Source: LMUY01 sp964235495 (GTDB lineage: Bacteria > Pseudomonadota > Alphaproteobacteria > Acetobacterales > Acetobacteraceae). From it: 64,000 nucleotides of DNA. This document shows positions 45,307 through 53,838 of this stretch, in pieces (positions within the stretch are counted from its first letter, which is position 1; every line of letters starts with the position of its first letter). The translations under genes and the position numbers were made by a program. Where the stretch lies: positions 1 to 64,000 of the forward strand of contig CAXSAX010000001.1 of NCBI GenBank assembly GCA_964235495.1, in the 5' to 3' direction. The notes under the pieces were generated by a model, which saw only the letters and a list, made by a program, of their open reading frames with translations, was not told the DNA's origin and searched no databases.

Positions 45307-46785
45307 CTAGATACCTTCCAACAGGCTGATCTTCAGCTCGCGAAACGCATGCCGGAATCGCGAGGTGCGCTCGTTGTCCAGCATGGTCTCCAACTGGTGC
45401 CCCAACTCGCGCAACCGCCCGTCGCTCAGCCGCTCGGCTTCCTTGAACATGGACCGCTCCTCTGACCCAGCGTGGTGCAGCAGGGCCGCCTGCAACGCGC
45501 GCAGATGCTCCTCGAACTCGGAGCTGGACGTGGGGTGCTTCACCGTTGCCGCTACCATGTCCGCCAGCACGCCGTGCTCGGCGTACGCGATCTCGGTGTC
45601 CTCGCTGACCGCCTGCACCGCCGGGTAGAAGATTGCGTCTTCGATCACCTCGTGGATATCCAGCTCAGCGGCGAGCGTGCGCATCAGTTCGTGCCGCTGC
45701 GGGTCCTGACTCGGCAAAGCCAGGATGCGCTCAAAGAGCCGGCGGATCATCTGGTGGTGCTCATATAGCACGTCCTGCGCCTTGGGGTGGGGTGTGGCGT
45801 CAACGTCCCGGGCGGCCTTGCCAAGCACCTCCGGCGGCAGCGCAGCCAGCGAGTCGGCCGTGACGACGTGGTCGCCGGGTTCCTGCTCGCGCTTGACCTC
45901 TACTATCCCGTCCACCACCCGCGCGTTATAGCGCGGCTGCGGACAGGTGGCAGGGCCGGTAACGGTCTGGCCGGTTTCGAGGTCGAACCGGGAGCCGTGC
46001 CAGGGGCAGACGAGCGTGCCCTCGAACACCCAACCCTGGTCCAGCGGCCCGCCGGCATGGGCGCAGCGCGCGCCCAGCGCATGCACCCGCTCGCCCCTGC
46101 GCACGAGCGCGATGCCGATCTCCTTCTTCGCCACCTCGTCCCACACGGCGACGCGATGGGGCACGTTGTCCTGCAAGTCGGCGAACGCCACCACCGCCTT
46201 GTAGTCGCGCGGCTCGGGGCTGCGGTCGGCATGATCTACGGCGACCTTGCGCCGGTAGATGAGGTGGGCGCCCAAGTAGCTGCTCAGTCCGGTGAACACG
46301 AAGGCGCCGCCGCTCAGCCAGCGCCCCGCCGACAGCCGGCCCCGCCCGCGCAGCACGATGGACGCGATGTTGATCCCAACCGCCGCGGTATTGATTGTTC
46401 CATGCACCAGACCGACCCGGCGGTCCCGCCCGTTCAGCTGGTTCCAGTCCGCCATTCCCGTGGCGATGGACAGGATGGCTCCGGCGGTGCCCACCTTCAG
46501 CGCCAGGTCCGCCGCCCGCGGCGCGGCCCGATCCCGCAGCAGCCCCAGTTCCGCCAGCAGGTCCAGCCCGAAGGCGAGCGTCCAAGTGCCGATCGGGATC
46601 GCCACCGCGAGCGGATGCACAGGATGGCCCAGCGGGCGGCCGTGCAGGACGTTGGCGAGCGTCTTGCTCGGCTTGCCGGCGATCTGGCCGGTGCGCGAGA
46701 TCGCCTTGCCGAGCGCGTAGGAGGGCTGGTCCAGGCTTTCCGCGGCCTCGATCTTACCAATGGCCGCGTCGATGAACTTGGGCAT
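45307..46785 (-). CDS. DUF2231 membrane - Rieske - hemerythrin three-domain protein
   Basis: Residues ~45-180 are a DUF2231-type four-helix membrane domain (HGRPLGHPVHPLAVAIPIGT, TAGAILSIATGMADWNQLNG). Residues ~195-300 form a Rieske [2Fe-2S] domain with both ligand pairs: ARCAHAGGPLDQGW (C-x-H) and LVCPWHGSRFDLETG (C-x-x-H). Residues ~335-480 are a hemerythrin HHE domain (LYEHHQMIRRLFERI, ELDIHEVIEDAIFYP, YAEHGVLADMV, LLHHAGSEERSMF). The union of a membrane anchor, a 2Fe-2S electron carrier and a di-iron O2/NO-binding domain suggests a respiratory-side oxygen, NO or peroxide-responsive redox protein; this is inference. Confidence 0.88.
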   Translation of the reverse strand: MPKFIDAAIGKIEAAESLDQPSYALGKAISRTGQIAGKPSKTLANVLHGRPLGHPVHPLAVAIPIGTWTLAFGLDLLAELGLLRDRAAPRAADLALKVGTAGAILSIATGMADWNQLNGRDRRVGLVHGTINTAAVGINIASIVLRGRGRLSAGRWLSGGAFVFTGLSSYLGAHLIYRRKVAVDHADRSPEPRDYKAVVAFADLQDNVPHRVAVWDEVAKKEIGIALVRRGERVHALGARCAHAGGPLDQGWVFEGTLVCPWHGSRFDLETGQTVTGPATCPQPRYNARVVDGIVEVKREQEPGDHVVTADSLAALPPEVLGKAARDVDATPHPKAQDVLYEHHQMIRRLFERILALPSQDPQRHELMRTLAAELDIHEVIEDAIFYPAVQAVSEDTEIAYAEHGVLADMVAATVKHPTSSSEFEEHLRALQAALLHHAGSEERSMFKEAERLSDGRLRELGHQLETMLDNERTSRFRHAFRELKISLLEGI

Positions 46786-46909
46786 GCGTGTGTCCTTACC
46801 GAATGAGGGGCCAATTGGGGATCGTCAGTGATTTTTCGACCTTGCTAACGCGATCATGTTGCGTCGAGATTGCAGGCCGCATCCGACGTCCGGACGGAGC
46901 GGAGTGCCC

Positions 46910-47461
46910 GTGACCCCGCGAGCTTTCCTTAGCCATGCGATGGCGAACCCCACCAACGCCGCCCTGCTGTCCCGCCTGCCCTCGCTCGGGCTGAACCAGT
47001 GCTTCCTGACGGCGGGCTGCCTGTTTCAGGCGGCTTGGAACCGCTTGTCCGGTTGCCCCGTCGAGCAGGGCGTGAATGACTATGACGTGTTTTATTTCGA
47101 CGATCAGGATCTCTCCTGGGACGCCGAGGACAGGGCAATCCAGTGCGTCAACGCCGTTTCGGCCGATCTTGGGGCCAAGGTCGAGACCAGGAACCAGGCG
47201 CGTGTCCATATTTGGTACGAAGCAAGGTTTGGCCGCGAGTACCTGAAGCTTGCCTCCACTCGTGAGGGGATCGACCGCTATCTGGTCTCCTGCACGTGCG
47301 TCGGCGTCAAAGTGGCAAGCGGCGAGCTTTATGCCCCGAACGGCCTGGCGGATCTGGAGCGCGGCATCCTGCGGCCGAACCCGTTGAGCGGCCAGCCGGC
47401 CCTATTCCAACGCAAGGCGCAGAGCTACCAAGCGCGCTGGCCTTGGCTTACCATTGCCTGA
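46910..47461 (+). CDS. Nucleotidyltransferase family protein (DUF925/NTP_transf_6)
   Basis: The protein matches this family through LLSRLPSLGLNQCFLTAGCL, FQAAWNRLSGCPVEQGVNDY, DVFYFDDQDLSWDAEDRAIQ, RNQARVHIWYEARFGREYL and GVKVASGELYAPNGLADL. The VNDYDVFYFDD block supplies the metal-binding aspartates of a minimal nucleotidyltransferase. The substrate is unknown. The start is ambiguous: the GTG at 46910 keeps the conserved RAFLSHAMANPTNAALL and has GGAG upstream, while ATGs at 46856 and 46940 are also possible. Confidence 0.82.
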   Translation: MTPRAFLSHAMANPTNAALLSRLPSLGLNQCFLTAGCLFQAAWNRLSGCPVEQGVNDYDVFYFDDQDLSWDAEDRAIQCVNAVSADLGAKVETRNQARVHIWYEARFGREYLKLASTREGIDRYLVSCTCVGVKVASGELYAPNGLADLERGILRPNPLSGQPALFQRKAQSYQARWPWLTIA

Positions 47462-47484
47462 CGGTGCACAGCGGAGACAGCCAG

Positions 47485-48255
47485 ATGACAGGGTTCGCGA
47501 GCTACCCCAGCCTGGAAAGCCGGGTCGTGTTCATCTCGGGGGGCGCCACCGGCATCGGTGCGTCCCTGGTGGAACACTTCGCCCGCCAAGGCGCCCAGGT
47601 GGCGTTCGTGGACATCGCGAAAGCGGCGGGGGAAGCGCTCGCCGCCAGCCTGGCCGCCGAGGGCGCGCCCGCACCGCTGTTCCTGCCGGTCGATCTGCGC
47701 GACATCGCCGCCCTGCAAGCGGCGGTGGCAGAGGTGGGCGAGCGCCTGGGCGCGATCACGGTGCTGCTGAACAACGCAGCCCATGACGAGCGCCACCGCA
47801 TCGAGGATGTGACGGTGGCGTTCTGGGAGGACCGCTTGCAGGTCAACCTGCGCCACCAGTTCTTCGCCGCCCAGGCGGTGCTGCCGATGATGCGCGCGGC
47901 CGGCGGCGGCTCGATCATCAACATGGGTTCCGTCAGCTGGCATATCGGCCAGGGCGGCATGCCTGCCTACACCACGGCCAAGGCCGGCATCGAGGGGCTG
48001 ACCCGCGGCCTGGCGCGCGACCTCGGCCCGGACCGCATCCGCGCCAACTGCATCATCCCCGGCTGGATCATGACGCAGCGCCAGGTGGAGCGCTGGCTGA
48101 CGCCGGAGGCTGAGCAGGAGCTGATGCTGTCGCAGTGCCTGAAGGAGAAAATCTACCCGCCGGACGTGGCGCGCATGGCGCTGTGGCTGGCCGCGGATGA
48201 CAGCCGGATGTGCACGAGCCAGACCTGGGTGGTGGATGCGGGGCAGAGTTTCTGA
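47485..48255 (+). CDS. Short-chain dehydrogenase/reductase
   Basis: The 256-residue protein is a classical SDR: cofactor motif ISGGATGIGASLVEHFARQG, VLLNNAAHDERH, catalytic serine in INMGSVSWHIGQGG and tyrosine-lysine in MPAYTTAKAGIEGLTRGLA. Residues after GWIMTQRQVERW and the ending TWVVDAGQSF fit sugar-dehydrogenase-like SDRs. Substrate is unknown. The ATG at 47485 follows a GGAGA site and comes 24 bases after the nucleotidyltransferase gene, so the two may be cotranscribed. Confidence 0.9.
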   Translation: MTGFASYPSLESRVVFISGGATGIGASLVEHFARQGAQVAFVDIAKAAGEALAASLAAEGAPAPLFLPVDLRDIAALQAAVAEVGERLGAITVLLNNAAHDERHRIEDVTVAFWEDRLQVNLRHQFFAAQAVLPMMRAAGGGSIINMGSVSWHIGQGGMPAYTTAKAGIEGLTRGLARDLGPDRIRANCIIPGWIMTQRQVERWLTPEAEQELMLSQCLKEKIYPPDVARMALWLAADDSRMCTSQTWVVDAGQSF

Positions 48256-48283
48256 GGTTGGTTGCGGCAAAAGGGGAGCATCC

Positions 48284-48643
48284 ATGGCCGACCTGACTGA
48301 GGGCCAGATCGACGCCGCAATCGAGCGTGGCCGCCTCGCCCAGCTTCACGAGCCTCGGGCGGAGGCGGCGCGGTATGACCGGCAGTTTGGGCGGATCGTC
48401 GTCGATCTGGCCAACGGCTGCACATTCGCATTTCCGCCGCGGCTGGCTCAGGGGTTGGAGGCTGGAACCGAGGAACAATTGTCCCAGGTTGAGGTTTTGG
48501 GGGCAGGATCCGGGCTGCATTGGGAATCGCTCGATACGGACTTGTCGGTCCCTGGCTTGCTTGCCGGGCTGTTTGGGACGAAGGCCTACGTGGCGCGACA
48601 AGTGGGCAGAGCGTCACCTCCGGCGAAGGCTAAAACTTTCTAG
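48284..48643 (+). CDS. DUF2442 family protein
   Basis: From the ATG at 48284, with AAGGGGAG upstream, the 119-residue protein contains the DUF2442 core: FGRIVVDLANGCTFAFPPRL, AQGLEAGTEEQLSQVEVLGA, GSGLHWESLDTDLSVPGLLA and GLFGTKAY. DUF2442 is a small alpha/beta domain often encoded beside DUF4160 genes in toxin-antitoxin-like pairs, but no partner is present. It follows the SDR gene by 28 bases. Function is unknown. Confidence 0.8.
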   Translation: MADLTEGQIDAAIERGRLAQLHEPRAEAARYDRQFGRIVVDLANGCTFAFPPRLAQGLEAGTEEQLSQVEVLGAGSGLHWESLDTDLSVPGLLAGLFGTKAYVARQVGRASPPAKAKTF

Positions 48644-48705
48644 AAGGTTTTGCGGACCTTTTATCCTTCCAGGGACACATACCCCAGGCTTCGACTATCT
48701 CACAT

Positions 48706-48834
48706 CGTCATGCCCGGGCTTGACCCGGGCATCCACGCCGATGGTATGGCAACGGCGATGGCTGAGGGCAACCTGCGTAAGCCGGCGGTGGCGTCACCCC
48801 GTAGATAACCGAGTCAAGCCCGGTCATGACAGGG
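48706..48834. repeat. REP pair (BIME-like inverted repeats)
   Basis: The left arm at 48706-48734 contains a perfect nine-base hairpin, ATGCCCGGG-cttga-CCCGGGCAT. The right arm at about 48806-48834, read in reverse complement, gives GTCATGACCGGGCTTGACTC, close to the left arm. The two arms are inverted around ~70 bases. This is the layout of a bacterial interspersed mosaic element. The surrounding 48644-48963 holds no gene. Confidence 0.7.
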
Positions 48835-48963
48835 TATTTGCCTGAAAACACGAAATGCCAGTCTACGACAGCCTTTAGACCAGCCACCAAGGCGGTTCCG
48901 CTCGCGCTAGCTTACGCAAATGGCGCTTGATCACCGCCGCTGCCTCTCAGTCAACATGGGTTG

Positions 48964-49671
48964 TTACAGCTTAAGTTCAGAGTGCGATTCTGGTGCTGAT
49001 TGAAGGGCGAACTGGGTTGCAACACGATCTTCCAGAACGCTTTCAGTGATAGAGCTATCCACATTGATGAAAGGCATACCGGCTTTTTCGACCATGTCCT
49101 GGAGGCAAGCGGTAAAAAGCCGGTCCCGCTCAAGGAGGTTGCTCAAGGCGCGTTCCGGATTGCTGGTCCTCTCAGCGATGCTCCACAAAGACCCTCGGCC
49201 TTCAAATGCGGCAAGCCGGAACTCTGGCGTTGGGATGAGCCATACACCTTGGCTAGTATGATGGAGCAGAGGCTTCACGAGTTGGGGCAGCAACCTGAAG
49301 CCTTCGACGATGACGCCTTTATCTGGCGGGAGCTTCAGCAGGTCTCCGACGATCAGGCCGAAGCCTTCTCCCCGGAACCAGTGAAAGGTCTCGAGCATGG
49401 TCTGCGGCGAGCGATCAACCCATCTCTCGTCCATGCTCATCGCCTTGAACTCAGCAAGGAGTGGGCAATCCTCAGGGGAACACCGCCAGCCGTGGTCCGC
49501 CATGGCATCATCCGCCGAGAAAAGCCGCAGCCTATACTTCGCCGAGAGGCGGCGAGCGATCGTAGACTTGCCCGCGCCGCTACCGCTACCAATCCAATAC
49601 ACGTGCCGCAACTGACCATTCAGCGGGCATGAGTTAGGGCCATGCTCAAATTGTGGAGGCTGTTTCAGCAT
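48964..49671 (-). CDS. P-loop kinase-like protein of unknown function
   Basis: A Walker A motif lies near residue 30 (VYWIGSGSGAGKSTIARRLS), followed by LRLFSADDAMADHGWRC. Residues 120-150 give GVIVEGFRLLPQLVKPLL, a Walker B-like strand, and GVWLIPTPEFRLAAFEGRG follows. The layout resembles small-molecule kinases that carry a P-loop and a mobile lid (AERTSNPERALSNLLERD). I cannot name the substrate. The gene looks less GC-rich than neighbours and sits between a REP pair and a pseudogene, consistent with late arrival. Confidence 0.7.
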   Translation of the reverse strand: MLKQPPQFEHGPNSCPLNGQLRHVYWIGSGSGAGKSTIARRLSAKYRLRLFSADDAMADHGWRCSPEDCPLLAEFKAMSMDERWVDRSPQTMLETFHWFRGEGFGLIVGDLLKLPPDKGVIVEGFRLLPQLVKPLLHHTSQGVWLIPTPEFRLAAFEGRGSLWSIAERTSNPERALSNLLERDRLFTACLQDMVEKAGMPFINVDSSITESVLEDRVATQFALQSAPESHSELKL

Positions 49672-49683
49672 TCTGCATCAAGG

Positions 49684-50595
49684 TTAATTATGACAAGTGC
49701 CCGCATTCAAAGGCAACTCCAACCCCCGAAACACCCCCGCCAACCGCTCGATTAATCCCCGCTTCGGATGGCTCCGCCGCGCCGCCAGCATCACGTCCCG
49801 CGCCACCGCCTCGCCCCCCCGCGCTCTGAACGCCACCAGCCCGCCCGCGTCCCGCAGCCGGTGCGCCGCCAGGGCCGGGATCAACGACAGCCCCTCGCCG
49901 GCCGCCACCATGTGGTGCAGCAGCTCCAGCCCCGTCGCGTGCCGCTCGCCTGGGCTGGCAGACAGGCCGCACGCTGCCAGCATCTGGTCGCGCGGGCAGT
50001 GGCCGTCGTCCAGCGTCAGCAACAGGCCCGGCGCGGGTGGCCAGTCACTGGGCATGTCCGGCGCGTGCATCAGCAGCAGCGGCTTGATGAACAGGTCGAA
50101 CCGTTTTAGCGCCCGGTCGGACGGCGGGGTGCAGACCAGCGCAGCGTCCAGGCTCGCCCTCGCGCAGCACCCGGGACAGATCGGCCGTGCGCGCTTCGGT
50201 AAACAGCAGCCGCAGCGCCGCGTGGACTGGGCCGACGGCGTGCGGGAACAGGTAAGGTCCCAGCGTCGGGATTACCCCAGGCGGAACGGTCCGGCATTCA
50301 CGTCCACCTCGCGCGACAACGAGGCGAGAAAGCAAATCCCGCGCCGCCGCCGCCAAATCCGCCGCGCGCCTGGCGAACTCGGCGCCGTTCTTGGTCAGCC
50401 GGGTGCCTGCCGCTTGAACAGCACGAACCCAACGTATCGCTCCAGCTTGCGCACCTGCCCGCTCAGCGCCGGCTGCGACACACCGCATGCCTCCGCCGCC
50501 CGGCCGAAGTGCCCGTGCTGCGTCACCGCACCGACATATTCCAGGTCCCGCAGCGACAGGCCGGACAGGCTCCCGCTCATAAGTATCCCTGTCAT
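49684..50595 (-). pseudogene. OxyR-like LysR regulator, frameshifted
   Basis: The start region reads LSLRDLEYVGAVTQHGHFGR, then AAEACGVSQPALSGQVRKLE, the winged helix-turn-helix of OxyR-type LysR regulators. A frame change near 50400 is needed to continue into GTRLTKNGAEFARRAADL and VIPTLGPYLFPHAVGPVH. A second near 50145 leads to DMPSDWPPAPGLLLTLDDGH, CPRDQMLAACGLSASPGERH and MVAAGEGLSLIPALAAHRLR. The positions of both OxyR redox cysteines (DGHC and ACGLS) are still readable. The gene is divergent from a broken manganese catalase, which it presumably controlled. Confidence 0.85.
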
Positions 50596-50657
50596 GCTGA
50601 GACGGACAATATATCCGCGCTGCCCAGAATGGGCCTAGCACCCAATGGGAGCACACA

Positions 50658-51497
50658 ATGTTTTTGCGCATTGACAAGTTGCAGGTCGAGATGCCGCTAC
50701 CGGACGAGGCGGACCCCTCCGCGGCGGCGGCCGTCAACGAGCTGATGGGCGGTCGCTTCGGCGAGCTGACTACCTAGATATTCCAGAACTTCAACTTCAA
50801 CTTCAAGCAGCGCGACCAGCTGCGGTCGCCCTACGCCCTGAGAGGCAATACCGCGACCGAGGAGCTGGGCCACATCAAGCTGGTCGGCGCCGCCGTCAAC
50901 AGCTTGCTAAACAGCGCGCAGGCCAAGGGCGACATCACCCAGGACCACGCCACCTTCGCACATGTTACCCACCCCGCCGGCAACGGGCCGAATGACCACC
51001 AACGGCTTCCACGGCGTGACGGCGTGCAAACGCCCTCGGCTACGAACGCAGCGGCCCGCCACATGCTGGGCTACCTGCTCACCCGCAGCGGCGTGCATGC
51101 CCTCGCCTACGCGCTGGCGCAGCTGACCGGCGTGGACATAAAGAAGTTGCTGCCGATCCCAAACATTGAGGGCGCCGACATCCCGGAAAGCCACCCCTTC
51201 ATGGCCGAAGGCATGCACCGCCGGCTGTACGGCTTCAGCCCGGACGACTACAAGGAGGTCGGCGCCATCTGGCAGGGCGAGTCGCTCGACGGCTCCGGCC
51301 CGCTCGAGGTGATGGACGGCCTGCTTACCGGCGACCCGTAGTACCCGCAGGAAGGCGTCGCCTCCGCCTTCATCCCGGACTACCATTCCGAGGGATGCTT
51401 CGAGATTGTCCAGAAGCTTTACGCCAAGGCGCGCGAACCTGCAGCCACGCCCCGTTCCCACCGGAAGGGGATGGCGTCTTTCCGGAGTGAACAATGA
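50658..51497 (+). pseudogene. Manganese catalase, inactivated
   Basis: The frame opens MFLRIDKLQVEMPLPDEADP and continues AAAVNELMGGRFGELTT, the start of Mn-containing catalases. A TAG at 50775-50777 is followed in the same frame by IFQNFNFNFKQRDQLRSPYA and TEELGHIKLVGAAVNSLLN, holding the E-E-x-G-H manganese ligands. An internal segment of the four-helix bundle is missing or scrambled (about 50960-51060), after which MLGYLLTRSGVHALAYALAQ and GFSPDDYKEVGAIWQGE return in frame. A second TAG stands at 51339-51341. The frame ends at 51497 overlapping the next start (ATGA). The enzyme is almost certainly not made. Confidence 0.88.
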
Positions 51498-53086
51498 CCC
51501 TGGCCTGGTGGCAGCGCGGCGTCATCTACCAAGTCTATCCCCGCTCGTTCCAAGATACCGACGGCGACGGCGTGGGGGACCTCACCGGCATTTTGCGCCG
51601 GCTTGACCACCTCGCCTGGCTGGGCGTGGACGCGCTGTGGCTGTCCCCGGTCTTTCCCTCGCCCATGGCCGATTTCGGCTACGACGTCAGTGACTACTGC
51701 GGCATCCACACGCTGTTCGGCACCCTGGCCGACATGGACGCGCTCATTGCCGCCGCCCACGCGCGCGGCCTCAAGCTCATCCTGGACTACGTGCCAAACC
51801 ACACCTCGGACCAGCACCCCTGGTTCACCGACAGCCGCGCCGGCGGCCCGAAGCGGGACTGGTACCTGTGGCGAGACGCAGCGCCCGGCGGCGGTCCCCC
51901 CAACAACTGGCTCAGCCATTTCGGCGGCCCCGCCTGGACGCAAGACGCCGGCGGCCAGCACTACTGCCACTCCTTCCTGCCTGCCCAACCCGACCTGAAC
52001 TGGCGCAACCCCGCTGTGCAGGCCGCCATGCACGATGTGCTGCGCTTCTGGCTGGACCGCGGCGTGGACGGCTTCCGCGTCGATGTCATGTGGCTGATGG
52101 TCAAGGACGCTGCGTTCCGTGACAACCCGCCCAACCTCGCCCCCGCCGGCAGCCGGCCGTTCGATGCCCTGCTGCCGGTGTACACTGCCGACCGGCCAGA
52201 GGTGCAGCAGGTGGTGGCAGGGCTGCGCGCGGTGCTGGACGAGTATGCGGACCGCGTGCTGATCGGCGAGATCTATCTGCCGATCAATCGCTTGGTCGCC
52301 TACTACGGCGAGGGCGGCCGCGGTGCGCACCTGCCGTTCAACTTCCACCTGCTGCAGCTGCCCGAATGGACCGCCACAGCCATCGCCGACCTGGTGCTGC
52401 GCTATGAGGCCGCCCTGCCGCTGGATGGCTGGCCCAACTGGGTGCTCGGCAACCATGACCGCCCCCGCATCGCCAGCCGAGTGGGGGCAGCCCAGGCCCG
52501 GGTGGCGGCGCTGTTGCTGCTGACGCTGCGCGGCACGCCTACGCTCTACATGGGCGACGAGCTGGGCATGGTGGACACGCCGATTCCGACTGCCGAGCTC
52601 CAGGACCCGGCGGAGCACCGCGAACCCGGCCGCGGCTTAGGGCGGGACCCGGTGCGCACCCCCTTCCCCTGGCAGCCCGGGCCCGGCGGCGGCTTCACTA
52701 CCGGCAAGCCCTGGCTCCGGCTCGGCCGGGACGCGTCGCTGGCCGAGCAGCGCAAGGACGCCGGGTCGATGGCGCACTGGCACCGCGAGCTGCTGGCGCT
52801 GCGCCGGGCGCATCCCGCGCTGAGCGCCGGGTCGATCGAGGACGTGGCCGCACAAGGCGACGTGCTGCGCTACCGGCGCTGCCACCCGGCGGCCGATCTG
52901 ATGACTCTCGCCAACATCGGGCACGCCCCGGCCGAACTGAACGCGGGGCAAGGCACGATCTTGGCGTCCAGCCTGGCCGGACGGAGGGGAGAGTCGGTGC
53001 GGGACGGCTTCACGCTGCTGCCGGATGAGGCGATCATCCTGCGCCCCGCAGCGACGGCGGCCGTAACCCCGATAGGCTCGCCCTAA
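51494..53086 (+). CDS. GH13 alpha-glucosidase / maltase-type enzyme
   Basis: The 530-residue protein has the glycoside hydrolase 13 regions: GVIYQVYPRSFQDTDGDGVG, DYVPNHTSDQHPWF (region I), GFRVDVMWLMVKD with the nucleophile aspartate (region II), RVLIGEIYLPINRL with the acid/base glutamate (region III) and WVLGNHDRPRIASR (region IV). It resembles oligo-1,6-glucosidases and sucrose/maltose alpha-glucosidases and has no signal peptide. It starts with ATGA overlap to the dead catalase. Substrate could be maltose, trehalose or sucrose. Confidence 0.93.
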   Translation: MTLAWWQRGVIYQVYPRSFQDTDGDGVGDLTGILRRLDHLAWLGVDALWLSPVFPSPMADFGYDVSDYCGIHTLFGTLADMDALIAAAHARGLKLILDYVPNHTSDQHPWFTDSRAGGPKRDWYLWRDAAPGGGPPNNWLSHFGGPAWTQDAGGQHYCHSFLPAQPDLNWRNPAVQAAMHDVLRFWLDRGVDGFRVDVMWLMVKDAAFRDNPPNLAPAGSRPFDALLPVYTADRPEVQQVVAGLRAVLDEYADRVLIGEIYLPINRLVAYYGEGGRGAHLPFNFHLLQLPEWTATAIADLVLRYEAALPLDGWPNWVLGNHDRPRIASRVGAAQARVAALLLLTLRGTPTLYMGDELGMVDTPIPTAELQDPAEHREPGRGLGRDPVRTPFPWQPGPGGGFTTGKPWLRLGRDASLAEQRKDAGSMAHWHRELLALRRAHPALSAGSIEDVAAQGDVLRYRRCHPAADLMTLANIGHAPAELNAGQGTILASSLAGRRGESVRDGFTLLPDEAIILRPAATAAVTPIGSP

Positions 53087-53157
53087 TCAAGCTCGGCAAC
53101 GGGGATACAGTGCGCCATGCTGTGACGTTGCGACTTGATCCGTACACTAAACGTGGC

Positions 53158-53740
53158 CCAGGCGCAGCCGCTCGCCGCCATGCAGTCGGATCTGGCACTG
53201 GCGCATCTGAACGCAGCGCTCAAGCCGCACGGGCTGTTCCTTCCGGTCGATCCCGTCACCTAGGCGCGCTGCACCCTCGGCGGCATGGCAACCAACTCTT
53301 GCAGCGCGAAATCCACCTGCTACGGGCTGATGACCGACAACATGCGCGCTATCGAAGCCATTATGGCCAACGGCACACCGCACCGCTTCGGCACCGTGGG
53401 CGACAATTTGGGCGAAATGTCCGCGCTGGTGGCGACGCTGGTGCAGCGGCTGTAACTGTTGGCAGCGCACGTGCACCCGCACTGTCACCAGCGGGCATTG
53501 GGCGGGTTCCCGGCCGCGCGGCGCCGGGTGAGGGCGGGCGCGTTCGGCTAGAGCGCCGAGACGCAGGACGCCTCCCGCGCGATGGCGGAGGCTGAACTGC
53601 TGCTGGCCATGCGTGCAGCGAAGCCTGCGGGCCTCATCGTGGCGGACGGTACCAGTTGCCGCCGCCAGATCGCAGATTTGGCCGGGTGGGAGGCAGTGAA
53701 TCCGGTCCTGGTCATCGACCGGGCCCTGCCGCCGGGGTAA
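53158..53740 (+). pseudogene. FAD-linked oxidase with C-terminal iron-sulfur domain, internally deleted
   Basis: The frame reads LNAALKPHGLFLPVDPVT, a TAG at 53261-53263, then ARCTLGGMATNSCSAKSTCY and DNMRAIEAIMANGTPHRFG. This is the FAD-binding region of large lactate/glycolate dehydrogenase-like oxidases (YdiJ type). After a TAA at 53453-53455 the same frame shows HVHPHCHQRALGGFP, a TAG at 53549-53551, and SAETQDASRAMAEAELLLAM plus GLIVADGTSCRRQIADLAGW, the C-terminal cysteine-rich domain. The middle, probably several hundred residues, is gone. All parts keep one frame. Confidence 0.82.
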
Positions 53741-53838
53741 GCGCTTTGTTGAGGTTTGCCGGTTAGTCTGCCGCCATGTAGGCAGGCAGCGTAGCAGTCC
53801 AGGGCACCCGGCGATCAGCCGCAAGCGAGGTCATTGTT

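Noticed and set aside
51419..52618. 399-codon minus-strand frame opposite the GH13 gene
   Set aside because: The plus strand encodes all four GH13 catalytic regions; the antisense frame has no motif.
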